A stretch of 18,016 bases of DNA from CAYLYU01 sp964501925 (GCA_964501925.1 CAZCTM010000033.1:1-18016), one strand, 5' to 3'. Shown: positions 7,338 to 15,192, counted from the first letter of the stretch. Notes: a model not told the origin generated them from the letters alone. Numbers and translations are program-made.

Positions 7338-8143
7338 CAGGCCAGGGACTTGGAACGCTTTTCCGCCGCCTGAATGGCAGCACGAATAATGTCCGGCAAA
7401 CCGCGGTCGTACATCATGTCCAGCGCTTCCTGGGTAGTGCCTCCGGGGCTGGTGACCTGCCGGCGCAAGTCAGCCGCGCGGCGACCGGATTCGACCAGCA
7501 TCCTGCCCGCACCATAGGCCGTTTGCTGGACCAGCCTTGAGGCAAGTTCCTCCGGCAATCCCAAAGATACCCCGGCCGCTTCAATGATCTCACTGAGAAG
7601 AAAATAATAGGCGGGGCCGCTCCCGGACACGGCGGTGACCGCGTGCAGGAGATCCTCGTTTTCAACCCAGGCGATCTCTCCCGCCGCCGACAACACATAC
7701 TCCGCGCGCCTGCGATGTTCGGCTGAAACCGACGGCTCCGCATACAGAACCGACATGCCCGCCCCCACCAGACACGGGGTGTTCGGCATGACGCGAACAA
7801 GGTTTACATCCAAACCAAGCCAGTGATGCAGACGTTCGGTACCAAGACCCGCGGCAATGCTGATCACGGTGGCCGACGGGGAAAACCTGCCCTTCAGGCT
7901 CTTGCAGACCTCCTGCATGGCCTGGGGCTTGACGGCCAGAACAACCATGTCCGCCATTGCCGCCGTCTGATCGTTATCCGTCCGTGTTGTGACATGGTAG
8001 GCTTCCCGCAAGTGGGCAAGGCGATCTTCCTTGACATCACTGACCGTGAGGTGATCCGGCCGGTGACCGGCCCGGATCAGGCCGGAAATCAGGGCCTCGG
8101 CCATGTTTCCCCCACCAATAAAACTGATGTTCAAATCCTGCAT
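7337..8143 (-). CDS. proC: Pyrroline-5-carboxylate reductase
   Basis: A 268-residue protein that reduces pyrroline-5-carboxylate to proline with NAD(P)H, the last step of proline synthesis. The Rossmann dinucleotide site FIGGGNMAEA is at residues 8-17. VLAVKPQ, RVMPNTPCLVGAGM and the dimer/active-site signature AVSGSGPAYYF with the later SPGGTT motif are all present. I choose the ATG at 8143 because it is preceded by the strong site GGAAGGAG and puts the Rossmann motif at the usual place; in-frame codons further upstream run into yggS. It starts 22 bp after the yggS stop and overlaps yggT. Confidence 0.96.
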   Translation of the reverse strand: MQDLNISFIGGGNMAEALISGLIRAGHRPDHLTVSDVKEDRLAHLREAYHVTTRTDNDQTAAMADMVVLAVKPQAMQEVCKSLKGRFSPSATVISIAAGLGTERLHHWLGLDVNLVRVMPNTPCLVGAGMSVLYAEPSVSAEHRRRAEYVLSAAGEIAWVENEDLLHAVTAVSGSGPAYYFLLSEIIEAAGVSLGLPEELASRLVQQTAYGAGRMLVESGRRAADLRRQVTSPGGTTQEALDMMYDRGLPDIIRAAIQAAEKRSKSLA

Positions 8144-8165
8144 AATGCTCCTTCCCGAATTCAGT

Positions 8166-8840
8166 CTACCCGCCCCTCGGACCAAAAAGTGCCGACCCCA
8201 AGCGTATCATTGTAGAACCTTCCTCGATGGCGATATGAAAGTCATGGCTCATACCCATCGAAAGCTCGCGAAGACTCCCATCAGAGAGGCCATCCCGCAA
8301 GCGACGTAATTGCCTGAAACAGGATCGCGCGTCACCTGTTTTCGGAGCCAGACACATCAGACCGATGACCTCAAGCTCCGGCATCCGGGAAACCGCTTCA
8401 TACAGATCCGGCAATGCATCGGGACGGACCCCATGCTGCCGGACCTCGCCGGCCACATTGACCTGCAGCAGGACGGGAAGACGACGCCCCTGCACGAATC
8501 TCGCCACCGCCTGCGCGGTCTCAACATCCTCAACGCTGTGCCAGCAGTGGGCGAAACGACCCACATATTTGGCCTTGTTGCGCTGCAGGGGGCCAATCAT
8601 GTGCCAGGCAAGCTCCGGAAACCTGCCCGCCCTGTCCCGCAGGGCCTGCGGCCGACTCTCGGCGAAGTCAACCTGACCCAGGGCGGCCAGAGACACGACA
8701 TCCTCATCCGGAAAATACTTGGACACGGCAATCAGCCGGACATTTCCGCAATGGGCCACCGATTTTTGTTCAATCTCCCGCACAATCTGCTGATACCTGC
8801 GGGCGAGGAATTCCTTTCTGGCGTTTCGGATATCACTCAT
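8166..8840 (-). CDS. yggS: YggS/PLPBP family pyridoxal phosphate homeostasis protein
   Basis: A 224-residue single-domain alanine-racemase-N fold protein. The PLP lysine is K41 in LIAVSKYFPD. Family blocks follow: FAESRPQALRDR (equivalent to the FGENRVQE block), WHMIGPLQRNKAKYV, LLQVNVAGE, LMCLAP and the phosphate-binding SMGMSHDFHIAIEEGSTMIRLGSALFG. YggS buffers free PLP in the cell and has no established enzyme activity. A GTG directly precedes the ATG, so the start is 8840 or 8843. It is the first gene of the yggS-proC-yggT-yggU cluster, 46 bp after recR on the same strand. Confidence 0.95.
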   Translation of the reverse strand: MSDIRNARKEFLARRYQQIVREIEQKSVAHCGNVRLIAVSKYFPDEDVVSLAALGQVDFAESRPQALRDRAGRFPELAWHMIGPLQRNKAKYVGRFAHCWHSVEDVETAQAVARFVQGRRLPVLLQVNVAGEVRQHGVRPDALPDLYEAVSRMPELEVIGLMCLAPKTGDARSCFRQLRRLRDGLSDGSLRELSMGMSHDFHIAIEEGSTMIRLGSALFGPRGG

Positions 8841-8889
8841 CACAGGTGGCGCTCAGAGAAGCTGTCCTTCCAACGGCCTCAAGCGTGGT

Positions 8890-9504
8890 CTACTCCCAGA
8901 CGATCCGCTGGTTGATGGCCCGATTCAGGGTAAACTCATCCACGTATTCCAGCTCGCCCCCCTCCGGAATGCCACGTGCTATGCGTGAAATGGTCAGCGG
9001 CAAAGAGGAAAACCGTCTGGCCAGATAATGAGCCGTCGCCTCCCCGTCCACCGTGGCGCTGGTGGCCAGGATCAGTTCACGAACATCGCCCGACGCCAGG
9101 CGTCTGTCCAGGCTGGCCAGATTCAGCTGTTCGGGGCCCATGCCATCCACGGGGCTGAGCCTTCCCTGCAAGACATGATAGACGCCGGAAAATCCGCCGC
9201 CGCGTTCCAGCATCAGCACATCCACAGGCTGCTCCACGACGCAAATCAGGGACTGGTCGCGTTTTGGCTGATGGCAAAAAAGACAGTGTCCCCGTTCGGC
9301 AAAACAGCCACAGCATTCACAAAAACCCATGCTGTCATGCAAGGCAGCCAGCGCCTCGGCCAGTTGACGAACCTCTTCGCGTGGTTTTCGCAACAGGTTC
9401 AGACTCAGCCGCATCGCCGTCTTGGGGCCGATGCCGGGAAGAGCGCTCAGCATCTCAAGGATACGGGCCAGGGGCAGGGGCATGCCGGTGGCATGGAGGA
9501 TCAC
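8890..9504 (-). CDS. recR: Recombination mediator RecR
   Basis: A 204-residue protein that works with RecO (and RecF) to load RecA on SSB-coated gapped DNA. The helix-hairpin-helix LSALPGIGPKTAMRL is near 20-34. The zinc site is four cysteines in FCECCGCF and HCLFC. The Toprim domain begins ICVVEQPVDVLMLE, and the C-terminal Walker-like ARGIPEGGELEYVDEFTL is present. The GTG start at 9504 overlaps the ybaB stop (GTGA). An in-frame ATG at 9483 would give 197 residues, closer to the start of E. coli RecR; neither has a clear ribosome binding site, so coupling to ybaB is likely. Confidence 0.96.
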   Translation of the reverse strand: MILHATGMPLPLARILEMLSALPGIGPKTAMRLSLNLLRKPREEVRQLAEALAALHDSMGFCECCGCFAERGHCLFCHQPKRDQSLICVVEQPVDVLMLERGGGFSGVYHVLQGRLSPVDGMGPEQLNLASLDRRLASGDVRELILATSATVDGEATAHYLARRFSSLPLTISRIARGIPEGGELEYVDEFTLNRAINQRIVWE

Positions 9505-9815
9505 AGGGAAAAACCGGGGGGCAGGGGCAAGCCGGCAAACAGTTCCTTCTGCAGCTCTTTCGCCTTGTCCTCAGCCGCCTTCAGGGCCGCGTTGCAGGCG
9601 GCGGTCACCAGATCCTCGGTCAGCTCCTTGTCCTGCTCTTCCCAGAGCGACGGATCGATGACGATGCTTCGAATCGTATGATCGCCACCAGCGGTCACAC
9701 GCACCATCCCGCCACCCGCCTCGCCGTGGACCTCTATCTCGGCGATCCTTTCCTGCATCTCCTGCATCCGTGCCTGCATTTTCTGGACTTGTTGCATCAT
9801 CTTTCCAAGATTCAT
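9501..9815 (-). CDS. ybaB: YbaB/EbfC nucleoid-associated protein
   Basis: A 104-residue DNA-binding protein. The N-terminal coiled-coil helix is rich in M and Q (MNLGKMMQQVQKMQARMQEM), followed by the beta core (EVHGEAGGGMVRVT, IRSIVIDPSLW) and a C-terminal helix ending PPGF, all typical of the family. The ATG at 9815 is chosen because GGAG lies six bases upstream; a TTG and another ATG slightly upstream are weaker. Its position between dnaX and recR is the standard order. The 97 bp between the dnaX stop and this start hold no other clear feature. Confidence 0.94.
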   Translation of the reverse strand: MNLGKMMQQVQKMQARMQEMQERIAEIEVHGEAGGGMVRVTAGGDHTIRSIVIDPSLWEEQDKELTEDLVTAACNAALKAAEDKAKELQKELFAGLPLPPGFSL

Positions 9816-9912
9816 ATCCATCTCCAAATTGTCTCAAATTCAAAAGGTCCCGGGAAATCGCCCGTCCCGTGTGCAGCTTCTCAAGCTCACCGGCTTCCGG
9901 GATGTTCCACGA

Positions 9913-11559
9913 TCAGCTGGCATCTTCTTCCTGTATACCGGCAGGGTGAACCTCGACCAGCTTTGCGTTGAGCCGATCGCAAATCATTTTCACATGGGGG
10001 TCGTTCCCGGCCTCGTCCCAGAGATGCTTGCGCAACTGCTGCGCCTGCCTGTCCCGGACCTGGGCCAGGGTTTCTCCCTCCTGATCCTCCTTGGGTTCCC
10101 AGTAGACCTCTCGCCCAAGCCATTCGGCAAAGGCAAGCCGTTCCTGGGCGAGCAGGGACTTCTGCTGAAGATCATCAAGGGCCAGGCGGACCTTGGCTCC
10201 GAAATCCAGGCACAGGACATGTTCCAGAATGGCCGCCACACCGGGCCGCACCGCCGTATACGCCTGAACCACGCCAGCCCAGTTATCGTAGGCCAGACCG
10301 GGCGCAGAATCACCCAGAGGGAGATTGGGCTCAGACGAATCATCCGCCGGAGGTTCAGAGGGCTGCCTGGGTGATATGACCTCGTTTTCTCCCGCCTGTC
10401 CCGTTCCACGATCGGAGACCTGGTTTACCCCGGAGCGGGACTGACGCTCCGAAATGGACTGGCGGGGCGGATTCAGGGAATTGAGCGCGGCCAGGCGCAT
10501 GGCCAGTATCTCCGAACCCCGGCGCTCATCCATCAGGGAAAGATCCCGCAAACCACCCAGAAGCACCTGATAGCGCAGGTCCAGGCCCTGCACGTCCCAG
10601 CAGTCCGACCAGCGGCGAAGCCAGTCCAGGTGTGTCCGATCGGGCTCAAACTCCAGCAGACCTTCATCCACCAGAATACAGGCAAGCTGATGCCATATTT
10701 CGCCCACCGACATCAGAAAGGCCCGGGGTGCGTGGCCATGTTGCATGGCCAGGCGCAGGCATTCGATGGCCTCCTTTGCGTTCCCTGTGAACACGGCGTC
10801 GGAAAATTCCCTCAGAAGGTCCTGACTTACCATCCCCAGCGATGTGCGTACGTCCTCGCTGGTCAGCACCTTGCCGGAAAAGGCAAGGACCCGCTCGGCC
10901 AGACTCAGCGCATCCCGAATGCTGCCATCGGCAGCCCGGGCAATCCGGGCGACGGCCTCCGACTCATGCTCAATCCCTTCCGAGTTCAGTATCTGGCTGA
11001 GATAACCGCCGACCACATCCACGCCGAGGCGCTGCAGGTCGAAACGCTGGCAGCGCGAGCGAACCGTCACGGGCAACTTTTCCGGCTCGGTTGTCGCCAA
11101 AATGAACAGAATATGCGGCGGCGGCTCCTCAAGGGTCTTCAGCAGGGCATTGAAGGCATTCTTTGAAAGCATATGGGCTTCATCAATGATGTAGACCTTG
11201 TACCTGAGTGAGGTCGGGGGGTATCGAACCGCTTCCAGAATCTCCCGGATATCATCCACACCCGTATGACTTGCGGCATCCATCTCCTGAACATCCAGAT
11301 TGGAGCCGGAGGCAATGCCCGTGCACGCGGCGCACTCACCACACGGCTCCGGTGCAGGGCCATGCTCACAGTTGGCAGCCATGGCCAGAAGACGGGCGAG
11401 GGTCGTTTTCCCAACACCACGAATGCCCGTAAAGAGATAGGCATGGGCCAGACTGTTTGAAACAACAGCGTTCTGAAGGGTTCTGACCACCACATCCTGG
11501 CCCACGACATCGGAAAATTTCCGGGGCCGCCACCGTCTCGCCAGCACCACATAACTCAT
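9913..11559 (-). CDS. dnaX: DNA polymerase III clamp-loader subunit gamma/tau
   Basis: A 548-residue protein. From the ATG at 11559 (GGAG seven bases upstream): SYVVLARRWRPRKF, Walker A GIRGVGKTT at 45-53, four zinc cysteines C64, C73, C76 and C79 with the E. coli spacing, Walker B VYIIDEAHML near 125, the LLKTLEEPP block, and sensor RSRCQRF. Domain III follows, then a low-complexity polar and proline-rich linker (about 370-430) and a C-terminal region that would bind the polymerase. It is shorter than E. coli tau (643), mainly in the linker. I saw no A-rich slippery heptamer like that of E. coli, so a separate gamma product by frameshifting is not supported. Confidence 0.96.
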   Translation of the reverse strand: MSYVVLARRWRPRKFSDVVGQDVVVRTLQNAVVSNSLAHAYLFTGIRGVGKTTLARLLAMAANCEHGPAPEPCGECAACTGIASGSNLDVQEMDAASHTGVDDIREILEAVRYPPTSLRYKVYIIDEAHMLSKNAFNALLKTLEEPPPHILFILATTEPEKLPVTVRSRCQRFDLQRLGVDVVGGYLSQILNSEGIEHESEAVARIARAADGSIRDALSLAERVLAFSGKVLTSEDVRTSLGMVSQDLLREFSDAVFTGNAKEAIECLRLAMQHGHAPRAFLMSVGEIWHQLACILVDEGLLEFEPDRTHLDWLRRWSDCWDVQGLDLRYQVLLGGLRDLSLMDERRGSEILAMRLAALNSLNPPRQSISERQSRSGVNQVSDRGTGQAGENEVISPRQPSEPPADDSSEPNLPLGDSAPGLAYDNWAGVVQAYTAVRPGVAAILEHVLCLDFGAKVRLALDDLQQKSLLAQERLAFAEWLGREVYWEPKEDQEGETLAQVRDRQAQQLRKHLWDEAGNDPHVKMICDRLNAKLVEVHPAGIQEEDAS

Positions 11560-11657
11560 GCCGGATCTCCATGGGCGGCACACCGTGGCCGGCCTTGCAA
11601 CAAAACTTCCCTTTCCTGAAAAATCACCATGCCGAATACTCTATGAGAAAGAGACCT

Positions 11658-12410
11658 CTATTGCATCAGGCGCCGGCGCGCCAGATAAACGGCCAGGGCA
11701 TAGGATGCAACCGCATAAGCAGCTAAAACCACCAGGTCCAGCCAGGGGTGGAGTGGCTCCATGTCCGTCAGAAGTGGCCGTACGAGCGCAACCGCATGTG
11801 TAAGCGGCAGTATCTGCGTCAGATATTGCAGAATCTCGGGCAAGGTCTCAACGGGATAAAACACGCCACAGAAGAGGAACATGGGCGTCACCACCAGGGT
11901 GAAATAATACAGAAAGAAATCGTAGCTGGGGGACAGGGTGCAGACGACCAGGGCCAGACCTCCAAAGCTGAGACCGGCCAGCAGCAGGCAGGGAAGGGCC
12001 AGCCAGGCGGTCTCCCACGTCTGCACTCCACCCAGAATGCCCGCCACCACGAGGATGGCAAAGGCGCTGAGCAGGCTTTTGCTTGCCGCCCAGAGCATTT
12101 CCCCGCCAATGATGTCCTGAATGCTCAGCGGTGTTGCCAGCATTCCCTCCCAGGTCCCCTGCTGTGTCATGCGCGTAAAGGCCGAGTACAGACCCTCAAA
12201 TGTGGCGGTGTTCATGGTGCTTGAACAGATGATGCCGCTGGCAAGATAGGCCATGTACGGAAGACCGTTCATCTCGCCGATAAACAGGCCAAGTCCATAA
12301 CCCAGGCCGAGCAGATAAAGGAACGGATCCCCGAAATTCCCCACCATGGAAGCGGCTGAGAGCTTGCGCCACACAAGAAAGTTCCGGCGCCACACGGTCA
12401 GAACCCTCAT
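11658..12410 (-). CDS. ABC-2 type transporter permease (NodJ-like)
   Basis: A 250-residue membrane protein with six predicted helices. It has the ABC-2 permease motif GTWEGMLATPLSIQDIIGGEMLW in the cytoplasmic loop and ends LPEILQYLTQILPLTHAVALVRPL, characteristic of the NodJ/DrrB/KpsM class. It starts 14 bp after the ATPase gene and pairs with it to form an exporter. NodIJ-like pairs are common outside rhizobia, and their substrates there are mostly unknown; nothing nearby defines one. The 98 bp between its stop and dnaX hold no clear terminator, so read-through into dnaX is possible. Confidence 0.9.
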   Translation of the reverse strand: MRVLTVWRRNFLVWRKLSAASMVGNFGDPFLYLLGLGYGLGLFIGEMNGLPYMAYLASGIICSSTMNTATFEGLYSAFTRMTQQGTWEGMLATPLSIQDIIGGEMLWAASKSLLSAFAILVVAGILGGVQTWETAWLALPCLLLAGLSFGGLALVVCTLSPSYDFFLYYFTLVVTPMFLFCGVFYPVETLPEILQYLTQILPLTHAVALVRPLLTDMEPLHPWLDLVVLAAYAVASYALAVYLARRRLMQ

Positions 12411-12424
12411 GAGCGATACGCCTG

Positions 12425-13336
12425 CTATTCCCTGAGGTCCCGGCCGGTCAGCCTGAGGAATACGTCCTCCAGATTGCCGGGTCTGTGGATATATTCGAGA
12501 TCCTTCCTTTCACGGCAGCGGGCCAGCAGTGGACGGGCATCATTCGCATAGCAAAACCATGTATCTCCCACATGCTCCTTTCGAACATCCAGCCCTGAAC
12601 TCAGACCCATAACATCCGTCCTGCTGACCTCACCCCGAATTTCCACCACCTCCGCCTCAACATGTCTCAGCACCAGTTGCCTTGGCCGGCCCTGCTCAAG
12701 AATGACACCCTGATCCAGAATGATCAGTTCATCGCAAAGTTGCTCGGCCTCCTCCATGTAATGCGTGGTGAGAATCAGGGTCTTGCCACCGGACCGAAGC
12801 CTTCTCAGGCGCTGCCAGATCAGATGCCTGGTCTGTGGATCCAGACCCGTCGTGGGCTCATCGAGGATGACCAGATCGGGATCGTTGATCAGGGCACGCG
12901 CGATCATCAGGCGCCTGCGCATACCGCCCGACAGGGTGCCGACCATGCTCTCCCCCCGTTCGGACAACTCGGCAAAGGCCAGCAGCTCGCGCATTCTCTC
13001 ACCCGCGATCCGGCTGCCGATGCCGAAATAACTGGCATACACCAGCAGGTTTTCTCTTACCGTAAAATCCGGGTCGAGATTATCGCCCTGCGGGACCACC
13101 CCGATTCTGGCGCGCTGGCTGGCTCCGCCCGCCGGCTCGCCAAACAGCAGGTAATCACCGGAGGTGACCGGCGACATGCCAAGCAGCATCCGGATCAGTG
13201 TGGTTTTGCCGGCACCGTTGGGGCCGAGGATGCCGAAACAGACCCCTCGGGGGACGTCAAAGTCCACCCCTCGAACAACCTTTCGCTGCCCGTAGGATTT
13301 ACACAGGTTCCTGGCCCGCACGATGGGTTCCGGCAT
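12425..13336 (-). CDS. ABC transporter ATP-binding protein (NodI/DrrA-like)
   Basis: A 303-residue nucleotide-binding subunit. Walker A is GPNGAGKTT (38-46), followed by Q-loop VVPQGDNLDPDFTVRENL, signature LSGGMRRRL, Walker B VILDEPTTGLDP and switch histidine TTHYMEEAE. The C-terminal 80 residues are the usual DrrA/NodI extension and end NLEDVFLRLTGRDL. The ATG at 13336 is the start that places the first beta strand correctly; the upstream in-frame extension is low in family-like sequence. It forms an exporter with the adjacent permease. It is the first gene of the long minus-strand block. Confidence 0.93.
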   Translation of the reverse strand: MPEPIVRARNLCKSYGQRKVVRGVDFDVPRGVCFGILGPNGAGKTTLIRMLLGMSPVTSGDYLLFGEPAGGASQRARIGVVPQGDNLDPDFTVRENLLVYASYFGIGSRIAGERMRELLAFAELSERGESMVGTLSGGMRRRLMIARALINDPDLVILDEPTTGLDPQTRHLIWQRLRRLRSGGKTLILTTHYMEEAEQLCDELIILDQGVILEQGRPRQLVLRHVEAEVVEIRGEVSRTDVMGLSSGLDVRKEHVGDTWFCYANDARPLLARCRERKDLEYIHRPGNLEDVFLRLTGRDLRE

Positions 13337-13543
13337 GTCTCTATCATGATGGGAAAAGCCGGAAACTGGAAGCGAGCGCTCAGGCCGAGCCGGACACATC
13401 TGTTATGCGCCGGCCGGGCCGGACTTGTCCGCAACACATTTTTCATCCGCTGCCGCTGCTTCCTTCCGGACCTGACGGGGTTCACGGAGAAAAATTGTGC
13501 GGGGCCCGACCCGGCCGACACCCGGTTTCCGCGATTGGCGGAA
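13337..13543. other. G+C-rich spacer between ABC genes and tRNA repeat
   Basis: I see no convincing gene here. It is rich in CCGG runs. A small hairpin with arms TTTCCGC and GCGGAAA lies near 13525-13543. On the minus strand this follows the tRNA-associated repeat, but it lacks a T-tract and is not a good intrinsic terminator. No clear promoter for the ABC operon could be picked out. Confidence 0.4.
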
Positions 13544-13679
13544 AACTGGCGGAGAGAGAGGGATTATTCGGGCCTGACGGCCCTCACCCTTCGGGCCGCC
13601 TTCGCGCCGCTTCGGCGTTCAAATCGGCTATCCCGCCGATTTGTCGAACCCATGCGAGGATTCTCATTCCCTCTCTCAG
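13544..13679 (-). repeat. tRNA-Ser-derived structured repeat (rtT-like), copy R1
   Basis: Read on the minus strand this lies downstream of tRNA-Ser(GGA) and ends with a copy of the tRNA 3' end; the 22 bp at 13544-13565 equal 13733-13754. The T-loop is split: GGGTTCGA is separated from AATCCC by 78 bp (13566-13643). The insert carries a hairpin at 13620-13643, a CGCCG/CGGCG hairpin and a G+C-rich stem with GGCC arms. A 5' arm GAGAGAGGGA (13668-13677) is fully complementary to TCCCTCTCTC of the 3' copy. The plan resembles the rtT repeats after E. coli tyrT. It could be a small RNA processed with the tRNA precursor, or an inert duplication. Confidence 0.65.
13620..13643 (-). other. Hairpin with GGA-containing loop in repeat R1
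   Basis: The arms are CAAATCGGC and GCCGATTTG (9 bp, perfect) with loop GGGATA on the minus strand. Equivalent hairpins with different stems but a similar loop occur at 17799-17821 and 17879-17902. Confidence 0.7.
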
Positions 13680-13735
13680 GATCCAAATGCTGAAAGGCTA
13701 CCGATCAATCAACAGGCCTTCCATCAATCCAGAAC

Positions 13736-13827
13736 TGGCGGAGAGAGAGGGATTCGAACCCTCGGTACCCCTTTCGGGGTACACACGCTTTCCAGGCGTG
13801 CACCTTCAACCACTCGGTCACCTCTCC
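13736..13827 (-). tRNA. tRNA-Ser, anticodon GGA
   Basis: A 92-nt type II tRNA including an encoded CCA. The acceptor starts GGAGAGG and closes with TCTCTCC plus discriminator G. The D arm contains GACCGAGTGGTTGAAGGT. The anticodon stem CACGC/GCGTG holds the loop CTGGAAA with anticodon GGA (reads UCC/UCU). The long variable arm is GTACCCC/GGGGTAC with a GAAA loop. The T arm is GAGGG TTCGAAT CCCTC. A stringent-type promoter lies just upstream. A repeat of its 3' end lies 189 bp downstream. Confidence 0.97.
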
Positions 13828-13845
13828 GTAGTCGCAGGGCTGCGC

Positions 13846-13874
13846 ATGGTAAAGTCCCGATACCGCAGAAACAA
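13846..13874 (-). promoter_or_regulatory. Probable promoter of tRNA-Ser(GGA)
   Basis: On the minus strand, TTGTTT (13874-13869) and TACCAT (13851-13846) are separated by 17 bp. Transcription would start about 12 nt before the mature tRNA. The bases after the -10 (GCGCAGCCC) are G+C-rich, as in stringently controlled tRNA promoters. The -35 overlaps the ACAAGAAC sequence (reverse strand) that also borders the RAYT2 right terminus at 15242. Confidence 0.5.
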
Positions 13875-13893
13875 GAACGAATCGGGGTCAATC

Positions 13894-13920
13894 GGGGTCA
13901 GGCATGAGTTATTGAGTTAT
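13894..13920. repeat. Solo RAYT2 terminus tip
   Basis: A 27-bp copy of the RAYT2 terminus (GGGGTCAGGC, then AT, then GAGTTATT twice, last base missing) without any RAYT codons. It is 40 bp from the longer copy at 13934. It is preceded by two tandem copies of ATCGGGGTCA. Confidence 0.75.
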
Positions 13921-13928
13921 GGCAATCG

Positions 13929-14010
13929 AAACCGGGGTCAGGCATGAGTTATTGAGTTATTGTGTAATCTGTTTTTTTATGCCTTCAATTTTTTGCCGGT
14001 ATTGCGCTTC
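13929..14010 (-). repeat. RAYT2 right terminus, copy A, with RAYT2 3' remnant
   Basis: This is an exact 82-bp copy of 15269-15350. On the minus strand it contains the last 17 codons of RAYT2 (EAQYRQKIEGIKKQITQ) and its TAA stop at 13957-13959, then the terminus. It joins the end of the AAA ATPase gene: the first two bases of the repeat (14010, 14009) are also the last two bases of the ATPase TGA. With copy B it brackets the ATPase gene in direct orientation. Confidence 0.9.
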
Positions 14011-15181
14011 ACCTCTGCTCATGGCCCGGAAAAAGGACCCCTTCTTCAGGATGCAGCCCCCTGAGAAATTCCTCGCAGGGAAGGCAGGAAACGCCGTCGA
14101 TCTCCAGGCGGTCCTTCCCCAGGTGAAGCAGGCAGGGAGAGGCCTCCGGATAATCCGCGCAAAAGGCATGCAGGGCACGCAAGTCCTTGCGATGCACATG
14201 GGTGCCGTGTTTGACCTCAATGGCCCAAAACACATCCGGCCCATAAACGACAAAATCCACCTCACTGCCCGACTTGGTACGCCAGTAGTAAAGCCGCGCA
14301 TCGGAGGCACGATAGGCGATCCATGCCCGCAGATGCTGGGCAACCAGGCCTTCGAGCGCCATGCCTCCGATCTCATCCGATCGATCCAGCGGCCCGGCGG
14401 GCCTGAGCGAGCGGTACACCCCGGCATCGAAGTAGTAAAACTTATCATGGGCCACCAGGCGGCGTTTGGCCCGCCGGCTGAAAACAGGCACGCGAAATGC
14501 CAGAAGCAGATCCTCGAGGATGCCCAGGTATCCCTCCACCGTCTTGCGGCCGACCTGGCATTCGCGCGCCACCTCAGCAAGATTCAGAAGTGACCCGTGG
14601 GAAAAGCTGATAGCCTCGAGAAAACGTGCGAAAGCACCGACATCACGAACCAGCGCCTCAGCCTGCACTTCCTCGTGGAGATACATCGTGGCGTAGGCGC
14701 GCAACGTTACCTCCGGCTCGGCAGCCCCCCACACCAACGGCACCAGTCCGATCTCCAATGCCCGCCGCAGACTGAAATCACCCCCCAGTTCGGCGGCCAT
14801 GAAGGGATGCATGCTTGCTTCCACCAGCCGGCCCGCCAGCAGGTTCCAGCCGCCACGCCGCAATTTTCGGGCACTGGATCCAGTGAGCACGAAACGCAGG
14901 TTCCGGTCGGATTCGATCATCCCATGCACCACGTCCAGCAGCGCCGGCACTTTCTGAACTTCGTCGATGATGACAACTCCGGCATCCGGCCGCCCGGCCA
15001 CCAGTTCGCGCAGCCTTTCCGGGCGCACCTGATAGTTCCGCTGCGCCTCGGGATCAAGCAAATCGACCCAGACGGCTTCCTGCCACGCCGCACGCAACCA
15101 GGTGGATTTCCCGGTCCCGCGCGGTCCGAAAAGGAAGAAACTTCCGGCAGGGCTATGAAAAAAACGCCTCTTTAATTCCAT
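14009..15181 (-). CDS. AAA ATPase with DUF4143 C-terminal domain (AAA_14/DUF4143)
   Basis: A 390-residue protein. The N-terminal AAA_14 domain has Walker A GPRGTGKST (19-27), Walker B GVVIIDEV (68-75) and sensor-like LTGSSARKLRRGG near 98. A winged-helix-like segment (LLNLAEVARECQVGRKTVEGYLGIL) follows near 200-225. The DUF4143 domain has the nuclease-like residues SGSEVDF and AIEVKHG, the pattern of a PD-(D/E)xK core. These proteins are widespread, often multi-copy and mobile, with no settled function. The start is supported by AGGAAGG four bases upstream and by a promoter (15214-15242). The gene lies between direct copies of the RAYT2 3' end, and its stop codon is partly supplied by copy A, so its natural C-terminus may have been cut. 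Confidence 0.88.
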   Translation of the reverse strand: MELKRRFFHSPAGSFFLFGPRGTGKSTWLRAAWQEAVWVDLLDPEAQRNYQVRPERLRELVAGRPDAGVVIIDEVQKVPALLDVVHGMIESDRNLRFVLTGSSARKLRRGGWNLLAGRLVEASMHPFMAAELGGDFSLRRALEIGLVPLVWGAAEPEVTLRAYATMYLHEEVQAEALVRDVGAFARFLEAISFSHGSLLNLAEVARECQVGRKTVEGYLGILEDLLLAFRVPVFSRRAKRRLVAHDKFYYFDAGVYRSLRPAGPLDRSDEIGGMALEGLVAQHLRAWIAYRASDARLYYWRTKSGSEVDFVVYGPDVFWAIEVKHGTHVHRKDLRALHAFCADYPEASPCLLHLGKDRLEIDGVSCLPCEEFLRGLHPEEGVLFPGHEQR

Positions 15182-15192
15182 ATTTCCTTCCT

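Noticed and set aside
9913..11559. Programmed frameshift in dnaX
   Set aside because: No A-rich slippery heptamer with a following stop was found in the region where E. coli makes gamma. Only the full-length product is supported.
13525..13543. Intrinsic terminator after the tRNA-Ser repeat
   Set aside because: A 7-bp hairpin is present, but no run of T follows it on either strand.
12662..13947. Long plus-strand open frames across the ABC ATPase, repeat R1 and tRNA-Ser
   Set aside because: They are antisense to the ABC gene, the structured repeat and the tRNA. Peptides such as GERGIRTLGT and LRRSNRLSRRFVEP are the usual false translations of tRNA-Ser and of this repeat.
13957..14580. Minus-strand frame ending in the RAYT2 tail and running into the ATPase gene
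   Set aside because: Only the last 17 codons are a true RAYT2 remnant. Upstream it is a shifted frame of the ATPase, so no fusion protein is proposed.
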